Below are positions 23,106-33,675 of a DNA stretch of 64,000 nucleotides, in pieces. The translations under genes were made by a program, and so were the position numbers. Source of the stretch: Flavobacterium covae (GTDB lineage Bacteria; Bacteroidota; Bacteroidia; Flavobacteriales; Flavobacteriaceae). How positions within the stretch are numbered: the stretch's first letter is position 1; each line of letters begins with the position of its first letter. Below the pieces are notes generated by a model, which was not told the DNA's origin, made no database searches, and saw only the letters and a program-made list of their open reading frames with translations. The stretch spans positions 2,914,001-2,978,000 of the forward strand of contig CP067379.1 in assembly GCA_019565575.1 (NCBI GenBank). The letters are read 5' to 3'.

Positions 23106-23378
23106 TAATACCATTTAAACTTAAAATATACTGGATTAAAAAATAAAGTTCTTGATACGTTTTTTCTTTTTAAAACAATTTGAACAAACGGTTGAGTATA
23201 TCGAGCGCGAAGCGTATCGAGAACCAACGCTAATTTTTATTGTTTTTGTAGGATAGTGTCTAAATCAACATTATGTGATTTCTCCCTTTGATAGAAATGA
23301 CAAGATTGCGAACTTTTTGGACAGTCTCAAGGTTAAAAAATATTATTATATGGAAATTTCAAAGTTTAAATGGTATTA
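23106..23378 (-). repeat. MITE-like element, copy A (complete)
   Basis: 273 bp bounded by perfect 15-bp inverted repeats TAATACCATTTAAAC / GTTTAAATGGTATTA, with no coding capacity. The interior carries a second, shorter repeat core (CTCCCTTTG..AGAAATGACAAG; AACTTTTTGGACAG). It is in inverted orientation relative to the copy at 61312-61581. Confidence 0.75.
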
Positions 23379-23659
23379 CTAATTTATTTTCAATTATTTT
23401 TATCTTTTTTACTATGGAAATACAGATTGGTTTTATAAATATTAGGTAAAGACTAACACTCCATACTATGAATACAATTTTCGATTTTTTTTTATGTGTA
23501 TTTCCAGAGTCCTCTTTTGTGAATAAGGGAATTAAAAATAGTGAAAGTAAGGAGTTCCTGATTATAGAAAAAAATTAGCATCTTAATTATTGGGTCATTG
23601 AGTCCTCTAACTAATATGGAATCTGAATGATTATACGGATTTATATAAATTCTTATTTT

Positions 23660-23755
23660 TTAAGCTTTTTTTAATTTATCAAATAACTTTTCACAATCTT
23701 CCACGCTGTTAGATCCATAACCAAAAGCAATTTTATTATTTTTATATTTTTTGTT
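23660..23755 (-). pseudogene. Possible C-terminal remnant of a PLP-dependent/MocR-like protein
   Basis: About 31 codons read NNKIAFGYGSNSVEDCEKLF and end DKLKKA before a stop. This resembles the last strand-helix of MocR/aminotransferase-like proteins. Nothing coding precedes it. Weak call. Confidence 0.25.
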
Positions 23756-24349
23756 TTAAACAATATATACGTACCTAATCTTAACTTCGGATAACTTGTC
23801 TTTGTTATTATAAGCAGACGTTAGATTTTCAACCTCAACAATTACTTCAATTCAATACTTTGTTTTTTCTGATTTACAAATATTTATTACAGTAAATAAT
23901 AAGATCCAAAACTCTCTTAAAATAAAAGGGATAAAGAATAATATGACATATCTTGTGTGTGTTTGATAATTCTTCTTTATTTATTTATTTTTCTTTGAAT
24001 ATTATTTTTTACTGAATAACTTTTTATCAACTATAAATTAAACATTAAAGATACTATCAGATAGCATGAAAACTTTATATATTATTTTACTTAATTGTTT
24101 TTTAATGGTCGTTATCTCTTGACAAGGTTTGACAACCTGTTATTTTTAATGTGTTTTAAAAAACTAAATTAAAGGTTTAACAAATAAATACAAATATTTA
24201 TAAATCAATTAATATAGTTACTTTACCTCATCTATTAATTTACCATATTATCTATAATCGCAATATGCACTGCTCTAAAAAAGTTAAATCTATTTAGGTG
24301 CAGTGCATTCTTATATGTTCTTATAATTTGCAAGTTAATTTTTATTTTT

Positions 24350-24760
24350 TTAGTATTCTAGTTCTGTAGCATGTTCTATGTTCCATTCTCCCATTATTTG
24401 ACGATGAATATAACACGCATTGGCTTGTTTGAGTAATTCTTCTTTTTGTTCTTGGGATATATTTCCGTCAATGTGAATAGCTACTTTTATAGTGGTTTTT
24501 AATCTGCTAGGTTCTTTCTTTATCTCTTCTGAAAGTTCTGCTTTGACTTCTCCTATTTCCCAGTTATTTTTTCGTGCAATAAAACGAACTGTTGCTACCT
24601 TACACATAGCTAAACCACTCAAGACTAATTCTGATGGACTTAAGCCTAGATCAGTACCTTTGCTTTCCAAAGGTTCATCACCAACTATGGTATGTGTTCC
24701 GTTAGTAATAATACTTTGGTATCCTTCTGGTAAATTTTTTATCTTGATTACTGCTCCCAT
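24350..24760 (-). CDS. OsmC/Ohr-family protein
   Basis: 136 residues. OsmC-like fold with the conserved first cysteine in SPSELVLSGLAMCKVATVRF and a second in QANACYIHRQIMGEW, the pair that reduces organic hydroperoxides in this family. It is the last gene of an AraC - AhpD-like - DoxX - OsmC cluster and slightly overlaps the DoxX end, so co-expression is likely. Whether it is a true peroxidase or a YhfA-type member is uncertain. Confidence 0.8.
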   Translation of the reverse strand: MGAVIKIKNLPEGYQSIITNGTHTIVGDEPLESKGTDLGLSPSELVLSGLAMCKVATVRFIARKNNWEIGEVKAELSEEIKKEPSRLKTTIKVAIHIDGNISQEQKEELLKQANACYIHRQIMGEWNIEHATELEY

Positions 24761-25146
24761 AATGGTTTTTCTTTTTAAATTGATCTAATGCTAAACCTAA
24801 TAATGAACCCAATAATGCTATATGAATCATAATATTCATCCAATTTGCGGAAGGTATATGAACTGTTGTTAGAGCAACAAACATAACAAATGATAAAAAG
24901 CTATAGGAATAAAATAGTTTTTTATTAATAATGAGTAAAATTCCTGCAAGTAGTTCTAATGATGCTAAAATAATTGCTAAAATAAAAACGCCTGTATCTC
25001 CTAAAAAGCTCCAACCTGTGGACTTTAGAAAACCTGCCATATTTTGTAAACCTGCTCCTCCTAAAAACCTTCAAAGAATTTTTCAAGTCCTCCCCAAATG
25101 AATAATAAACCAAAGGCTATTCTGATAATTAAATTTCCTAAATTCA
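24702..25146 (-). CDS. DoxX-family membrane protein (frame break)
   Basis: About 130 residues. Small four-helix membrane protein beginning MNLGNLIIRIAFGLLFIWGG at 25146. The frame breaks at about 25067 (5 T, 6 expected); after correction it continues LGGAGLQNMAGFLKSTGW and the hydrophobic FILAIILASLELLAGILLII. The end as read overlaps the OsmC start; one extra A in the run near 24770 would instead end it at 24748. DoxX proteins sit with redox or detoxification genes, as here with AhpD-like and OsmC. Confidence 0.7.
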
Positions 25147-25164
25147 TTTTTTTTTTGTTAATAA

Positions 25165-25698
25165 TTAAATTTCAGTTGCTATTGGAAAATCAATTTCAAA
25201 ACCAGCTAAATTATGAATATAATTACTGATGATTTTATCCCCTACAGTAATAACTAAGTCTATTAAATTAGCTTCTGTATAACCCGCTTCAAAAAAAGTC
25301 TTTTTAGTTTCTTCTGTAGCTCTTCCTTTATTTTCTACTACTGATGCGGTAAACTTAACTAGGGCATCTAACTTAGAATCAAAAGAAGCTGTTCCTTTTC
25401 TTAATTCTATGATTTGATCATTAGTAAAACCATTCATTTTTCCCAAAACAGTATGCGCTGATTGACAATAACGACAACCATTAATTTGACTTGTAACAAG
25501 ATTAATAACTTCTCTTTCTTTTGCTTTTAAAGTGTTTTTTCTATTTTGTAAAGTTAAGTAATCACCTAGTGCTGTTTCGTTTTTTGCATAATAGGCATAT
25601 AAATTAGGTACGAAACCTAAGTCTTTTTGTAAATTATCAAAAATTACTTGATTGTTTTCGGATACTTCTACTCGTGTAGGAACTGTAAACTTTATCAT
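25165..25698 (-). CDS. AhpD-like (carboxymuconolactone decarboxylase family) protein
   Basis: 177 residues, all-helical AhpD-like fold. The redox/catalytic site is QINGCRYCQSAHTVLGKMNG, with the Cys-x-x-Cys and the His three residues on. Usually a peroxidase-type thiol enzyme. It is followed after 18 bp by the DoxX gene and preceded after 67 bp by the AraC-type regulator, on one strand. Physiological substrate unknown. Confidence 0.85.
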   Translation of the reverse strand: MIKFTVPTRVEVSENNQVIFDNLQKDLGFVPNLYAYYAKNETALGDYLTLQNRKNTLKAKEREVINLVTSQINGCRYCQSAHTVLGKMNGFTNDQIIELRKGTASFDSKLDALVKFTASVVENKGRATEETKKTFFEAGYTEANLIDLVITVGDKIISNYIHNLAGFEIDFPIATEI

Positions 25699-25765
25699 TG
25701 TTTTTAATTTTAAATATTAATAAATTAATTACAATGCAAAGATGAGGTAAGAATAAAGGAATCTG

Positions 25766-26626
25766 TTAGGTTATCGTTCCCGATGAGTTGTCCATATTTC
25801 CCAAAAGATGTTTTTTAAATTCTGACGGACTTAGATTTTCAGATTTTTTAAAGAAACGACTGAAAGTTTGTATATCTTCAAACCCTATTTCGTATGCTAT
25901 TTCTTTTATAGGTTTGTCTGTATATCTAAGCATTCTTTTAGCTTCTAAAAGTTTTCTTTCATGAATAATTTGTAATGGACTTTTGTCCGAAACTTTTGAA
26001 AAAAGATTAGCAAGAGTTTTTGCTGATTTATTTAATAATTCAGCATATTCTTTTACGGTATGTTTGTTTCTAAAATGTTGTTCTACTAAATAATGATATT
26101 CTCTAACTAAATCTACTTCTTTTATCTCTAATTTAGAAAAGTTCATTTGAGATTTATAGACACGTGTACAAAGTATGATAAATCTTTTTAACATCATTTG
26201 TAACATTTCTAATTGTAAATCATCTTTTGATTGCATTTCTACTTGAAACATTTGCCAAAATATTTCAAATTTATCAATTTCTTCTTTAGGTATTTGAAAA
26301 TAAGGTAATTGATTGGCTCCATAAAATAAAAGTCCTTTACAACTTACTTCACTATCATGGTCTTTAACACAATAAAACTCGCGATTGAATTTTATTATTC
26401 TTGCTGTTTCTAAGTTTATAAATTCTATTTTATGGAATGCTGTCAGACAAAAAATAGTATTATTATTAAGAGATAATTTTATGCCTTCATAAGATACTTC
26501 GGATTCATTTCCTTTTATCCATACAAATAAAAGAGGATAAGATGAAGTATCATCAAAGGTTAATGAACTTCCTTTTTGTAAGTTTATTAACTCTATGTAT
26601 TCGTCATTTAATCCTCTATATATCAT
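25766..26626 (-). CDS. AraC-family transcription regulator
   Basis: 286 residues. The N-terminal cupin-like sensing part is not well defined. The C-terminal double helix-turn-helix is clear: KEYAELLNKSAKTLANLFSK, then RMLRYTDKPIKEIAYEIGF and FSRFFKKSENLSPSEFKKH. It is the first gene of the cluster with AhpD-like, DoxX and OsmC genes, which it probably controls. The inducer is unknown, perhaps an oxidant or electrophile. Confidence 0.88.
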   Translation of the reverse strand: MIYRGLNDEYIELINLQKGSSLTFDDTSSYPLLFVWIKGNESEVSYEGIKLSLNNNTIFCLTAFHKIEFINLETARIIKFNREFYCVKDHDSEVSCKGLLFYGANQLPYFQIPKEEIDKFEIFWQMFQVEMQSKDDLQLEMLQMMLKRFIILCTRVYKSQMNFSKLEIKEVDLVREYHYLVEQHFRNKHTVKEYAELLNKSAKTLANLFSKVSDKSPLQIIHERKLLEAKRMLRYTDKPIKEIAYEIGFEDIQTFSRFFKKSENLSPSEFKKHLLGNMDNSSGTIT

Positions 26627-26771
26627 TTAAATTTTATTTTGTAAATGGGTGAATATTTTCTTTGTTATGACTTGTTATTATTTTATAAATAAAATTGTAT
26701 ACAAATATAAATGAACCCTTTGAAATGTAATAGTACTTTTTGGGATAGTATTCATTAGTAGTTATTTTATC

Positions 26772-27023
26772 TTATTTCCCATATTTTTTTACTATTTCAT
26801 AAAGTAGTTTGCTTCTGTATTCTAATGCTTCATTATCAAAATTATCAATAGGAGTAAATTCTATTCCTGTTTTATTCTTAAACTCAAAATTAAAGTTAGC
26901 AAATCTCGAATTTGTCTTGTGATAAAACGTATCAATTAGCATCCTTTCGCAAACTAATCCATTATTATAAGTTTTTTTCTTTCCGTTATAATATTGTTCG
27001 TTATTAGAAATAATATTACCCAA
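26772..27023 (-). CDS. Small protein of unknown function
   Basis: 83 residues, starting MGNIISNNEQYYNGKKKTYN and ending YEIVKKYGK. No motif recognised; rich in Asn, Tyr and Lys, no signal peptide or membrane segment. The start lies 28 bp from a short MITE derivative, so it could be the 3' remnant of a longer gene. Doubtful as a functional gene. Confidence 0.35.
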   Translation of the reverse strand: MGNIISNNEQYYNGKKKTYNNGLVCERMLIDTFYHKTNSRFANFNFEFKNKTGIEFTPIDNFDNEALEYRSKLLYEIVKKYGK

Positions 27024-27050
27024 TTGTGAAGAAGTAACAATCCTCCTAAT

Positions 27051-27174
27051 TTATACCATTTAAACTTAAAATATACTGGATTAAAAAATAAAGTTCTCGA
27101 TACGTTTTTTTTCATTTTAAAAACAACTCGAACGGACGTTTTAGTATATAATTGAAATCATCGCATGGTATAAA
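27051..27174 (-). repeat. MITE-like element, internally deleted copy D
   Basis: About 120 bp. The left end TTATACCATTTAAACTTAAA and following 60 bp match copy A. It then jumps to the segment around TATATAATTGAAATCATCG and ends near ATGGTATAAAAT. It looks like a deletion derivative of the 270-bp element. Confidence 0.6.
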
Positions 27175-27342
27175 ATAAGAGCTATTTATTTTCGTTTCTT
27201 CATCAATAAATTTTTATAATTTCACTTTATTGTAGGTGTTTAGTATGTATGAAACCTTAATATTTATTTAAATAAAAAGGAAATGATAATACTTCTTATA
27301 TGATTTTGTCTTTCTTATTTCTTTCGTAATAAACAAATAAAA

Positions 27343-27376
27343 AACTTCTGTTAATCTAAAAAGTCTAACAGAAGTT
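27343..27376 (-). terminator. Terminator downstream of the small conserved protein
   Basis: Perfect 11-bp arms AACTTCTGTTA / TAACAGAAGTT with a 12-nt loop, about 25 bp beyond the stop codon. Confidence 0.6.
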
Positions 27377-27398
27377 GCTTCTTTATTTCATTAAGTTT

Positions 27399-27679
27399 TT
27401 ACATAATTTTATAAATACGATGTATTGGAATAGTAACTCCTTTTTTTAGAATTATTTCTTGATCTGTTACTCCCCAAACCGTTGTATCCACTACTTTTTT
27501 GAAACGTCATCTTCAAAATAAATTTTAATTTTAGCATGTTCTACATTTCCTAATACCTGTGCTCTTTCTAACTCTGCTTTTAACTGTGTTCTATCCTTTA
27601 ATTCTTCCAATACTTGTTCTGTAGGAAAATGTAGATTTTCAATTAATTCTTTTTCTATTAATTCAAATTTTGTTTCCAT
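27399..27679 (-). CDS. Small conserved-looking protein of unknown function (frame break)
   Basis: 93 residues after restoring one base (6 A, 7 expected, near 27500). Begins METKFELIEKELIENLHFP, has a charged helical middle (LKAELERAQVLGNVEHAK), and ends in beta-like KIKIYFEDDV and ILKKGVTIPIHRIYKIM. I do not recognise a family. The dedicated terminator at 27343-27376 and a good reading frame support a real gene. Confidence 0.5.
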
Positions 27680-27816
27680 ATATTTACACTTATTTTTATG
27701 GGTCTGAGATATTATAAATTTAATGATTTTTTACAATAAATTACATTTTTTTATGAATCTCCTTTGCTTTTTTACCGTTTCAAAATTTAGAATCAGAACG
27801 ATTAATCTTAAGAAAA

Positions 27817-28329
27817 ATGACTCATAATGATGTAGATGAGGTATTTGCATTACGAAGTAATGCTGATAATATGCAATTTATACCGCGTCCTTTACTAAAA
27901 AACAAAATAGAAGCCTTAGAATTGATTGACACAATCAATAATAAAATTAAGGAAAATGAAGAAATTAATTGGGCAATTACTGAAAAACCGAATGATAAAT
28001 TAATAGGTTTTTTGGGTCATTATCGCATACAAAGAGAAAATTATCGTTCTGAAATAGGTTATATGATATTACCCGAATATAGAGGCAAAGGTATCATTAC
28101 AGAGGCTACTAAACTTATATTGGAGTATGGTTTTAGTCAAATGGGATTGCATTCTATAGAAGCTGTAATAGATCCCAAAAATCAAGCTTCTGCACGAGTA
28201 TTAGAGAAATTAGGCTTTATAAAAGAAGGTCATTTACGAGAGAATGAATATTTTGAGGGTAAATTTTGGGATTCTGTTATTTATTCGATCTTAAAATCAG
28301 AATTTAACTTAAAAGATAGAAAGAAGTAG
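27817..28329 (+). CDS. GNAT acetyltransferase (RimJ/RimL-like)
   Basis: 170 residues as read. GNAT fold with acetyl-CoA loop region YMILPEYRGKGIITEATKL and the terminal SARVLEKLGFIKEGHLREN. The typical N-terminal NLESERLILRK is encoded directly upstream of the ATG in the same frame (27784-27816), but no start codon is visible there. The true start is therefore upstream, perhaps hidden by an indel in the T run near 27770. Likely acetylates a protein N-terminus or small molecule; target unknown. Confidence 0.82.
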   Translation: MTHNDVDEVFALRSNADNMQFIPRPLLKNKIEALELIDTINNKIKENEEINWAITEKPNDKLIGFLGHYRIQRENYRSEIGYMILPEYRGKGIITEATKLILEYGFSQMGLHSIEAVIDPKNQASARVLEKLGFIKEGHLRENEYFEGKFWDSVIYSILKSEFNLKDRKK

Positions 28330-28362
28330 CATTCATATTAAGCATAAAAATTTGATTAAAAT

Positions 28363-28406
28363 AAAAACTCCATTTTTTAGACAAAAGTTCTAAAAAATGG
28401 AGTTTT
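28363..28406 (+). terminator. Bidirectional terminator between GNAT and symporter genes
   Basis: Long arms AAAACTCCATTTTTTAGA / TCTAAAAAATGGAGTTTT with a 7-8-nt loop between two convergent genes. Confidence 0.7.
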
Positions 28407-28468
28407 AAAAATTACAAGATCTACCTAATAATGGTTGTATTTAGAACCCTCTATGAATTTATCTTTCA

Positions 28469-29729
28469 TTAGTCTTTTTCCCAATTTCCAACTACGGAAG
28501 TTGCTAAGGCATTACCTAAAACATTTGTTGCACTTCTGAACATATCGCAAAAATGATCTATTGGCAATATTAAAGCAATGCCTTCTACGGGAATATCAAA
28601 CATTCCGCAAGTGGCTGCTACAACTACTAAACTAGCTCTTGGAACTCCTGCTATTCCTTTACTTGTTAGCATTAAAACTAATAACATTGTTAATTGAGTT
28701 CCTAAATCTAATGATACACCGTAGGCTTGTGCTATAAAAATACTGGCAAAAGTCATATACATCATACTACCATCTAAATTAAAGGAGTAACCTAATGGTA
28801 ACATAAATGATACAATTTTGTCTTTTATACCAAATTTTTCTAATTCTTCTGTTAGTTTAGGAAAAACAGCCTCACTACTTGTTGTACCAAATGCAATTAC
28901 TAAAGGTGAAACAATATGATTTAAAAGTATTTTTATTCTTTTTCCTAAAAACAAAGAACCTATAATTAGTAATACAATCCATAATGAAGTAATTCCTACT
29001 AAAAAGGAACCAAAGTACTTTGTATAAGTTAATAAAAGTTCTCCTAAATCACGAATGGCAAATACGCCTGCTATAGCTCCAAAAACACCTAGTGGGGCAA
29101 ACTTCATTACATAGTTTACCATTTTTAAAATGATATGAGACATTTTATCTAATGCGTTTATAACCGATTTTGTTTGCTCTCCTAAGGAAGCAGCTGCTAA
29201 ACCAAAAAAGATTGAAAAGATTACAATTTGTAAAATTTCATTAGTTGCCATTGCTTCTACAACACTTTTGGGAATTATGTGTTCAATAAAATTCTGTGCA
29301 GAAAAATTTTGTGTTTTTTTCGGTAACTTCCGCTGCTGTGGTTATATCTACTCCACTTAAGTTTAATCCAGCTCCTGGTTCTAGAATATTTACCCAAAAC
29401 ATGCCTATTAATAATGATATAAAAGAAGCAGTAAAAAACCAGCCTAAGGCCTTTCCTCCTATTCGTCCAACCGCTTTGATATCTCCTAATTTAGCAATAC
29501 CTACTACTAATGTTGTAAAAACTAGAGGTGAAATAATCATTTGAACTAAACGAATGAAAATAGTGGCTAACATTTTTATGTATCCACTAAAATCTTTAGC
29601 AGTAGTCTCATCACAATTATTATGTATAAAAATCCCTAATGTTGCACCTAAAAGCATTGCTAATAAGATTTGCATAGTAAGATTTGAAAAAATAGATTTC
29701 TTAGAAACCTCGTTTTTAGTTATTTCCAT
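28469..29729 (-). CDS. Dicarboxylate/amino-acid:cation symporter (DAACS, GltP/DctA-like), frame break
   Basis: About 419 residues once one surplus T near 29310 is removed. Inner-membrane sodium- or proton-coupled carrier for glutamate, aspartate or C4-dicarboxylates. Visible: N-terminal LTMQILLAMLLGATLGIFIH, FIRLVQMIISPLVFTTLVVG, the serine-rich AFGTTSSEAVFP hairpin, GYSFNLDGSMMYMTFASIFI and the binding-site region LMLTSKGIAGVPRASLVV. Its start codon overlaps the aroC stop by one base, so it is probably co-transcribed with aroC. Substrate choice is not readable. Confidence 0.87.
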
Positions 29730-30796
29730 TATTTAAATTGATAAATTTTATTTAATAAATAATAATCTGCCATTACTAAAGCAGCCATTGCTTCTACAAT
29801 TGGTACGGCTCTTGGCACCACACAAGGGTCATGCCTGCCTTTTCCTTGTTGCTCTACAATATGTCCATCAACCGTTAGTACTTCTTGTTTTTGAATTAGA
29901 GTTGCCACAGGTTTAAAAGCTACCCTAAAATAAATATCCATACCGTTACTTATTCCTCCTTGTATTCCTCCTGATAAATTGGTTTGGGTGGTTCCATCTG
30001 GATTAAAACGATCATTATGTTCACTCCCTTTCATTTTAGCTCCACAGAAACCACTTCCATACTCAAAACCATGAACTGCATTTATAGATAGCATAGCTTT
30101 TCCTAATTCAGCGTGTAACTTATCAAAAACAGGCTCACCTAAACCTATTGGTACATTTTGGATTACACAAGTTATGGTTCCTCCTATTGTATCGCCTTGT
30201 TTTTTAATTTCTTTGATATGGTTTTCCATTAATTCTGCAACCTCTAAATCAGGGCATCTAACGGGATTAGATTCTATTTTAGAGAAATCCAATTTTTGAT
30301 ACGGTTTGTTTATACTTATTTCTCCTACGGAAGATACGAAAGCGTTTATTTTGATTTGAGGAATTATTTGTTTTGCTACGGCTCCTGCTAATACTCTACA
30401 ACTCGTTTCTCTTGCAGAACTGCGTCCTCCTCCTCTGTAGTCACGAAAACCGTATTTTTGATCATAAACATAATCAGCATGACTAGGTCTGTATGTATCT
30501 TTTATATGACTATAATCCTCTGTTTTTTGATTGGTATTAGGGATTATAAAACCTATAGAAGTACCTGTTGTTTTTCCTTCAAAAATTCCAGATAAAAATT
30601 GTACTTCATCTTCTTCTTTACGTTGTGTAACAATAGAGGATTGACCAGGCTTACGTCTTTGCATCTGTTGATGAATGAAGGACATATCTAACTCAATTCC
30701 TGATGGACATCCTTCAATTACACCTCCCAAAGCTTGTCCATGTGATTCTCCAAAAGTGGTTACTTTTAATATATTTCCAAAAGAATTTCCTGCCAT
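29729..30796 (-). CDS. aroC: Chorismate synthase
   Basis: 355 residues, intact. Converts 5-enolpyruvylshikimate-3-phosphate to chorismate with reduced FMN. Signature stretches: [20 protein letters not shown] at the N-terminus, [40 protein letters not shown] and the later [11 protein letters not shown] and [20 protein letters not shown]. Overlaps the symporter start by one base. Normal length for the family. Confidence 0.96.
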   Translation of the reverse strand: MAGNSFGNILKVTTFGESHGQALGGVIEGCPSGIELDMSFIHQQMQRRKPGQSSIVTQRKEEDEVQFLSGIFEGKTTGTSIGFIIPNTNQKTEDYSHIKDTYRPSHADYVYDQKYGFRDYRGGGRSSARETSCRVLAGAVAKQIIPQIKINAFVSSVGEISINKPYQKLDFSKIESNPVRCPDLEVAELMENHIKEIKKQGDTIGGTITCVIQNVPIGLGEPVFDKLHAELGKAMLSINAVHGFEYGSGFCGAKMKGSEHNDRFNPDGTTQTNLSGGIQGGISNGMDIYFRVAFKPVATLIQKQEVLTVDGHIVEQQGKGRHDPCVVPRAVPIVEAMAALVMADYYLLNKIYQFK

Positions 30797-30877
30797 TAGA
30801 TTAGAGTATTATTAACAAATAGTAAGAGAATGTTTTTTAAATAAGTTTATTTTGTTTTTTTCAGAACATTCAAAAAA

Positions 30878-30907
30878 ATTAAGGCTGTCTATCTAAAACA
30901 GCCTTAT
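30878..30907 (-). terminator. Terminator of glyA
   Basis: Arms AAGGCTGT / ACAGCCTT, followed on the minus strand by a run of seven T, about 20 bp after the glyA stop codon. Confidence 0.7.
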
Positions 30908-30926
30908 TTAATATTTGTACTATGAA

Positions 30927-32201
30927 TTAAAAAACGAACATAGCTCGCTCGCTCATCATTTCATTTACTTCATTAGCTACTTCTTCAATTACTTCTTCAT
31001 TTGTATGATTCATCAATACACGATCTATCAGTTCTACAATTTTATTCATATCCGCTTCTACTAGACCACGAGTCGTAATAGCGGGTGTTCCAACACGAAT
31101 ACCTGATGTTATAAAAGGTGATTTATCATCAAAAGGAACCATATTTTTATTTACTGTAATCTCTGCTTTTACTAATACATTTTCGGCTTCTTTTCCTGTT
31201 ATTCCTTTATTGCGTAAGTCTATTAACATCATGTGATTGTCTGTTCCTCCTGATATAATGTTATAGTCTCTTTTTATAAATGCTTCTGCCATTGCTTTTG
31301 CATTTTTTTGTACTTGCATTGCATAAGTAAAGAACTCATCTGATAAACATTCACCAAAAGCAACTGCTTTAGCAGCTATAATGTGCATTAGAGGACCTCC
31401 TTGATTACCAGGAAAAACAGCCATATCTAATAAGTTAGACATCATCTTTACTTCTCCTTTAGGGGTTGTATAGCCCCAAGGGTTTGGAAAATCTTGTCCC
31501 ATCATAATCATACCTCCACGAGGACCACGTAATGTTTTGTGGGTAGTGGTTGTTACAATGTGGCAATGAGGAATTGGGTCATTCATTAATCCTTTTGCTA
31601 TTAAACCTGCTGGGTGAGAAATGTCTGCCATTAAAATAGCTCCTACAGAATCCGCAATTTCACGAAAACGTTTAAAGTCCATATCACGAGAATACGCAGA
31701 AGCACCTGCAATAATTATTTTAGGTTGTTCTTTCGTAGCTATTTCCTGAATTTTATCATAATCTAACATTCCTGTTTCTTGATCTACTCCATAAAAAACA
31801 GGGTTGTATAATTTTCCTGAAAAATTTACAGGAGATCCGTGCGTTAAATGGCCCCCATGTGATAAATCAAAACCTAAAATTGTATCTCCTGGTTGTAAAC
31901 AAGCTGCAAAAACAGCTGTATTAGCTTGAGATCCTGAATGAGGTTGTACATTTACATACGCTGCTCCAAACAAAGCTTTCGCTCTATCAATAGCAATTTG
32001 TTCTACCACATCTACTACTTCGCAACCTCCATAATACCTTTTACCTGGGTAACCTTCTGCATATTTATTAGTTAAACAAGAACCTGCCGCTTCCATTACT
32101 TGGTCGCTTACAAAATTCTCAGAAGCAATTAATTCAATACCGTGAATTTGTCTATCTTGTTCATCAAGAATTAAATCGAATATTTGTTCGTCGCGTAACA
32201 T
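30927..32201 (-). CDS. glyA: Serine hydroxymethyltransferase
   Basis: 424 residues, intact. PLP enzyme moving a one-carbon unit between serine and tetrahydrofolate. Key elements: [32 protein letters not shown], the catalytic region [17 protein letters not shown] and the PLP lysine in [16 protein letters not shown]. Followed by its own terminator. Divergent from fahA. Confidence 0.96.
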   Translation of the reverse strand: MLRDEQIFDLILDEQDRQIHGIELIASENFVSDQVMEAAGSCLTNKYAEGYPGKRYYGGCEVVDVVEQIAIDRAKALFGAAYVNVQPHSGSQANTAVFAACLQPGDTILGFDLSHGGHLTHGSPVNFSGKLYNPVFYGVDQETGMLDYDKIQEIATKEQPKIIIAGASAYSRDMDFKRFREIADSVGAILMADISHPAGLIAKGLMNDPIPHCHIVTTTTHKTLRGPRGGMIMMGQDFPNPWGYTTPKGEVKMMSNLLDMAVFPGNQGGPLMHIIAAKAVAFGECLSDEFFTYAMQVQKNAKAMAEAFIKRDYNIISGGTDNHMMLIDLRNKGITGKEAENVLVKAEITVNKNMVPFDDKSPFITSGIRVGTPAITTRGLVEADMNKIVELIDRVLMNHTNEEVIEEVANEVNEMMSERAMFVF

Positions 32202-32246
32202 TTTTGAATATTTTTTTATAAATGGTTGTCAAAAATACAAAAAGTG

Positions 32247-32277
32247 TTTGGTATAATCCCAATAGAAACTATATTTG
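32247..32277 (+). promoter_or_regulatory. Promoter of fahA (TTTG - 19 bp - TATATTTG)
   Basis: TTTG at 32247-32250 and TATATTTG at 32270-32277 match the Bacteroidota -33/-7 consensus with 19-bp spacing. The expected start site lies about 30 bp before the fahA start codon. Confidence 0.6.
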
Positions 32278-32315
32278 AGGTGTAAAAATTAATTAAAATC
32301 ACAAAAAAATATAAT

Positions 32316-33597
32316 ATGCCTATTACAGCTAACAATCCTGAAAGAAGATCATGGTTAGAAGTATCATCTACCAGCGATTTTCCTATTCAAAATATTCCAT
32401 TTGGTATTTTTTTAACAAAAGACGATATTGTAACCGTTGGTACCCGTATTGGAGATTACGCTATTGACTTAGGAGCATTGCATCAATTAGGATATTTTGA
32501 AGGAATTGATTTAACAGATGATGTTTTTCTTCAAGATGCTTTAAATGAATTCATTTCTTGTGGAAAAAAACATGGCGATTAGTTCGTAATCGTATTGCAG
32601 ATATTTTTGATGCTGAAAATGCAGATTTAAGAGATAATGATAAACATCGAGAAGTAGTCATTTTTAAAATAGAAGATGTAGAAATGCAACTTCCTGTTTT
32701 TGTAGGGGATTATACTGATTTCTTTTCAAGTAGAGAACATGCTACAAATACAGGAAAAATGTTTCGTGATCCCGCTAATGCTTTATTACCAAACTGGTTA
32801 CATATCCCTGTAGGGTACCATGGAAGAAGTTCTACGATTGTGCCATCAGGAATTCCAGTGCATCGTCCTATGGGACAAACTATGCCTCCTGATGCAACAG
32901 CTCCTATATTTGGTCCTTCTCGTTTGGTAGATTTTGAATTAGAAACAGCCTTTATAACTACAGATGCCAACCTAATGGGCGAAAATATCCCAGTAGCTGA
33001 AGCCGAAGACTATATTTTTGGTATGGTATTACTAAATGACTGGAGTGCTCGTGACATTCAAAAATGGGAATATGTTCCTCTGGGTCCTTTTTAGCTAAAA
33101 ATTTTGCAAGCTCTATCTCTCCTTGGATTGTTACTATGGATGCTTTAGAACCTTTCCGTTGTGCATCACCTGTTCAGGAACCAACACCTCTTCCTTATTT
33201 ACAACAAACTGGTGAACATGCTTTTGACATCAAATTACAGGTAAGTATAACTCCTGAGGATTCGGAAGAAACCATTATTAGCAATACTAATTTCAAATAT
33301 ATGTATTGGACTATGAATCAACAGTTAGCACATCATACTATTAACGGTTGTCGTATAAACTCTGGTGATATGATGGGATCTGGTACAATATCTGGCCCTA
33401 CTGAAGATTCTCTTGGATCTATGTTAGAATTAACATGGGGTGGAAAAAACCCTATTCTTTTAAAAGATGGTTCTGAAAGAAAATTCATTAATGATGGTGA
33501 TACTGTTATTATGAGAGGCTACTGCCAAAATGAAGAGATAAGAATTGGTTTTGGTGAGGTTTCAAGCAAATTATTGCCTCCTATTCCTACTAAATAA
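32316..33597 (+). CDS. fahA: Fumarylacetoacetase, tyrosine catabolism (two frame breaks)
   Basis: 427 residues once two homopolymer losses are restored (7 A for 8 near 32567; 5 T for 6 near 33090). Hydrolyses fumarylacetoacetate to fumarate and acetoacetate, the last step of tyrosine/homogentisate breakdown. Visible: FPIQNIPFGIF near the N-terminus, the metal/catalytic region DYTDFFSSREHATNTGKMFR, VGYHGRSSTIVPSGIPVHRP, FELETAFI, LLNDWSARDIQKWEYVPLGP and the C-terminal MMGSGTISGPTEDSLGSMLE. Both breaks lie in homopolymers, so the gene is likely intact. Well-placed promoter and terminator make it a single-gene unit. Confidence 0.93.
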
Positions 33598-33607
33598 AAC
33601 ATTTTTT

Positions 33608-33637
33608 AATACTCCGAATCTTTCGGAGTATTTTTTG
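33608..33637 (+). terminator. Terminator of fahA
   Basis: AATACTCCGAA pairs with TTCGGAGTATT, followed by a T run, 11 bp after the stop codon. Confidence 0.75.
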
Positions 33638-33675
33638 GCTTGAATTTTGCATAATCAGATTTAAAATTAAATTGT

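Larger units (their letters stand above)
22898..24349. other. 1.45-kb gene-free stretch with a MITE and a gene remnant
   Basis: Contains the MITE-like element at 23106-23378 and a possible coding scrap at 23660-23755 (listed separately). The remainder is AT-rich with stop codons in all frames. It may be a degraded accessory locus. Confidence 0.55.
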
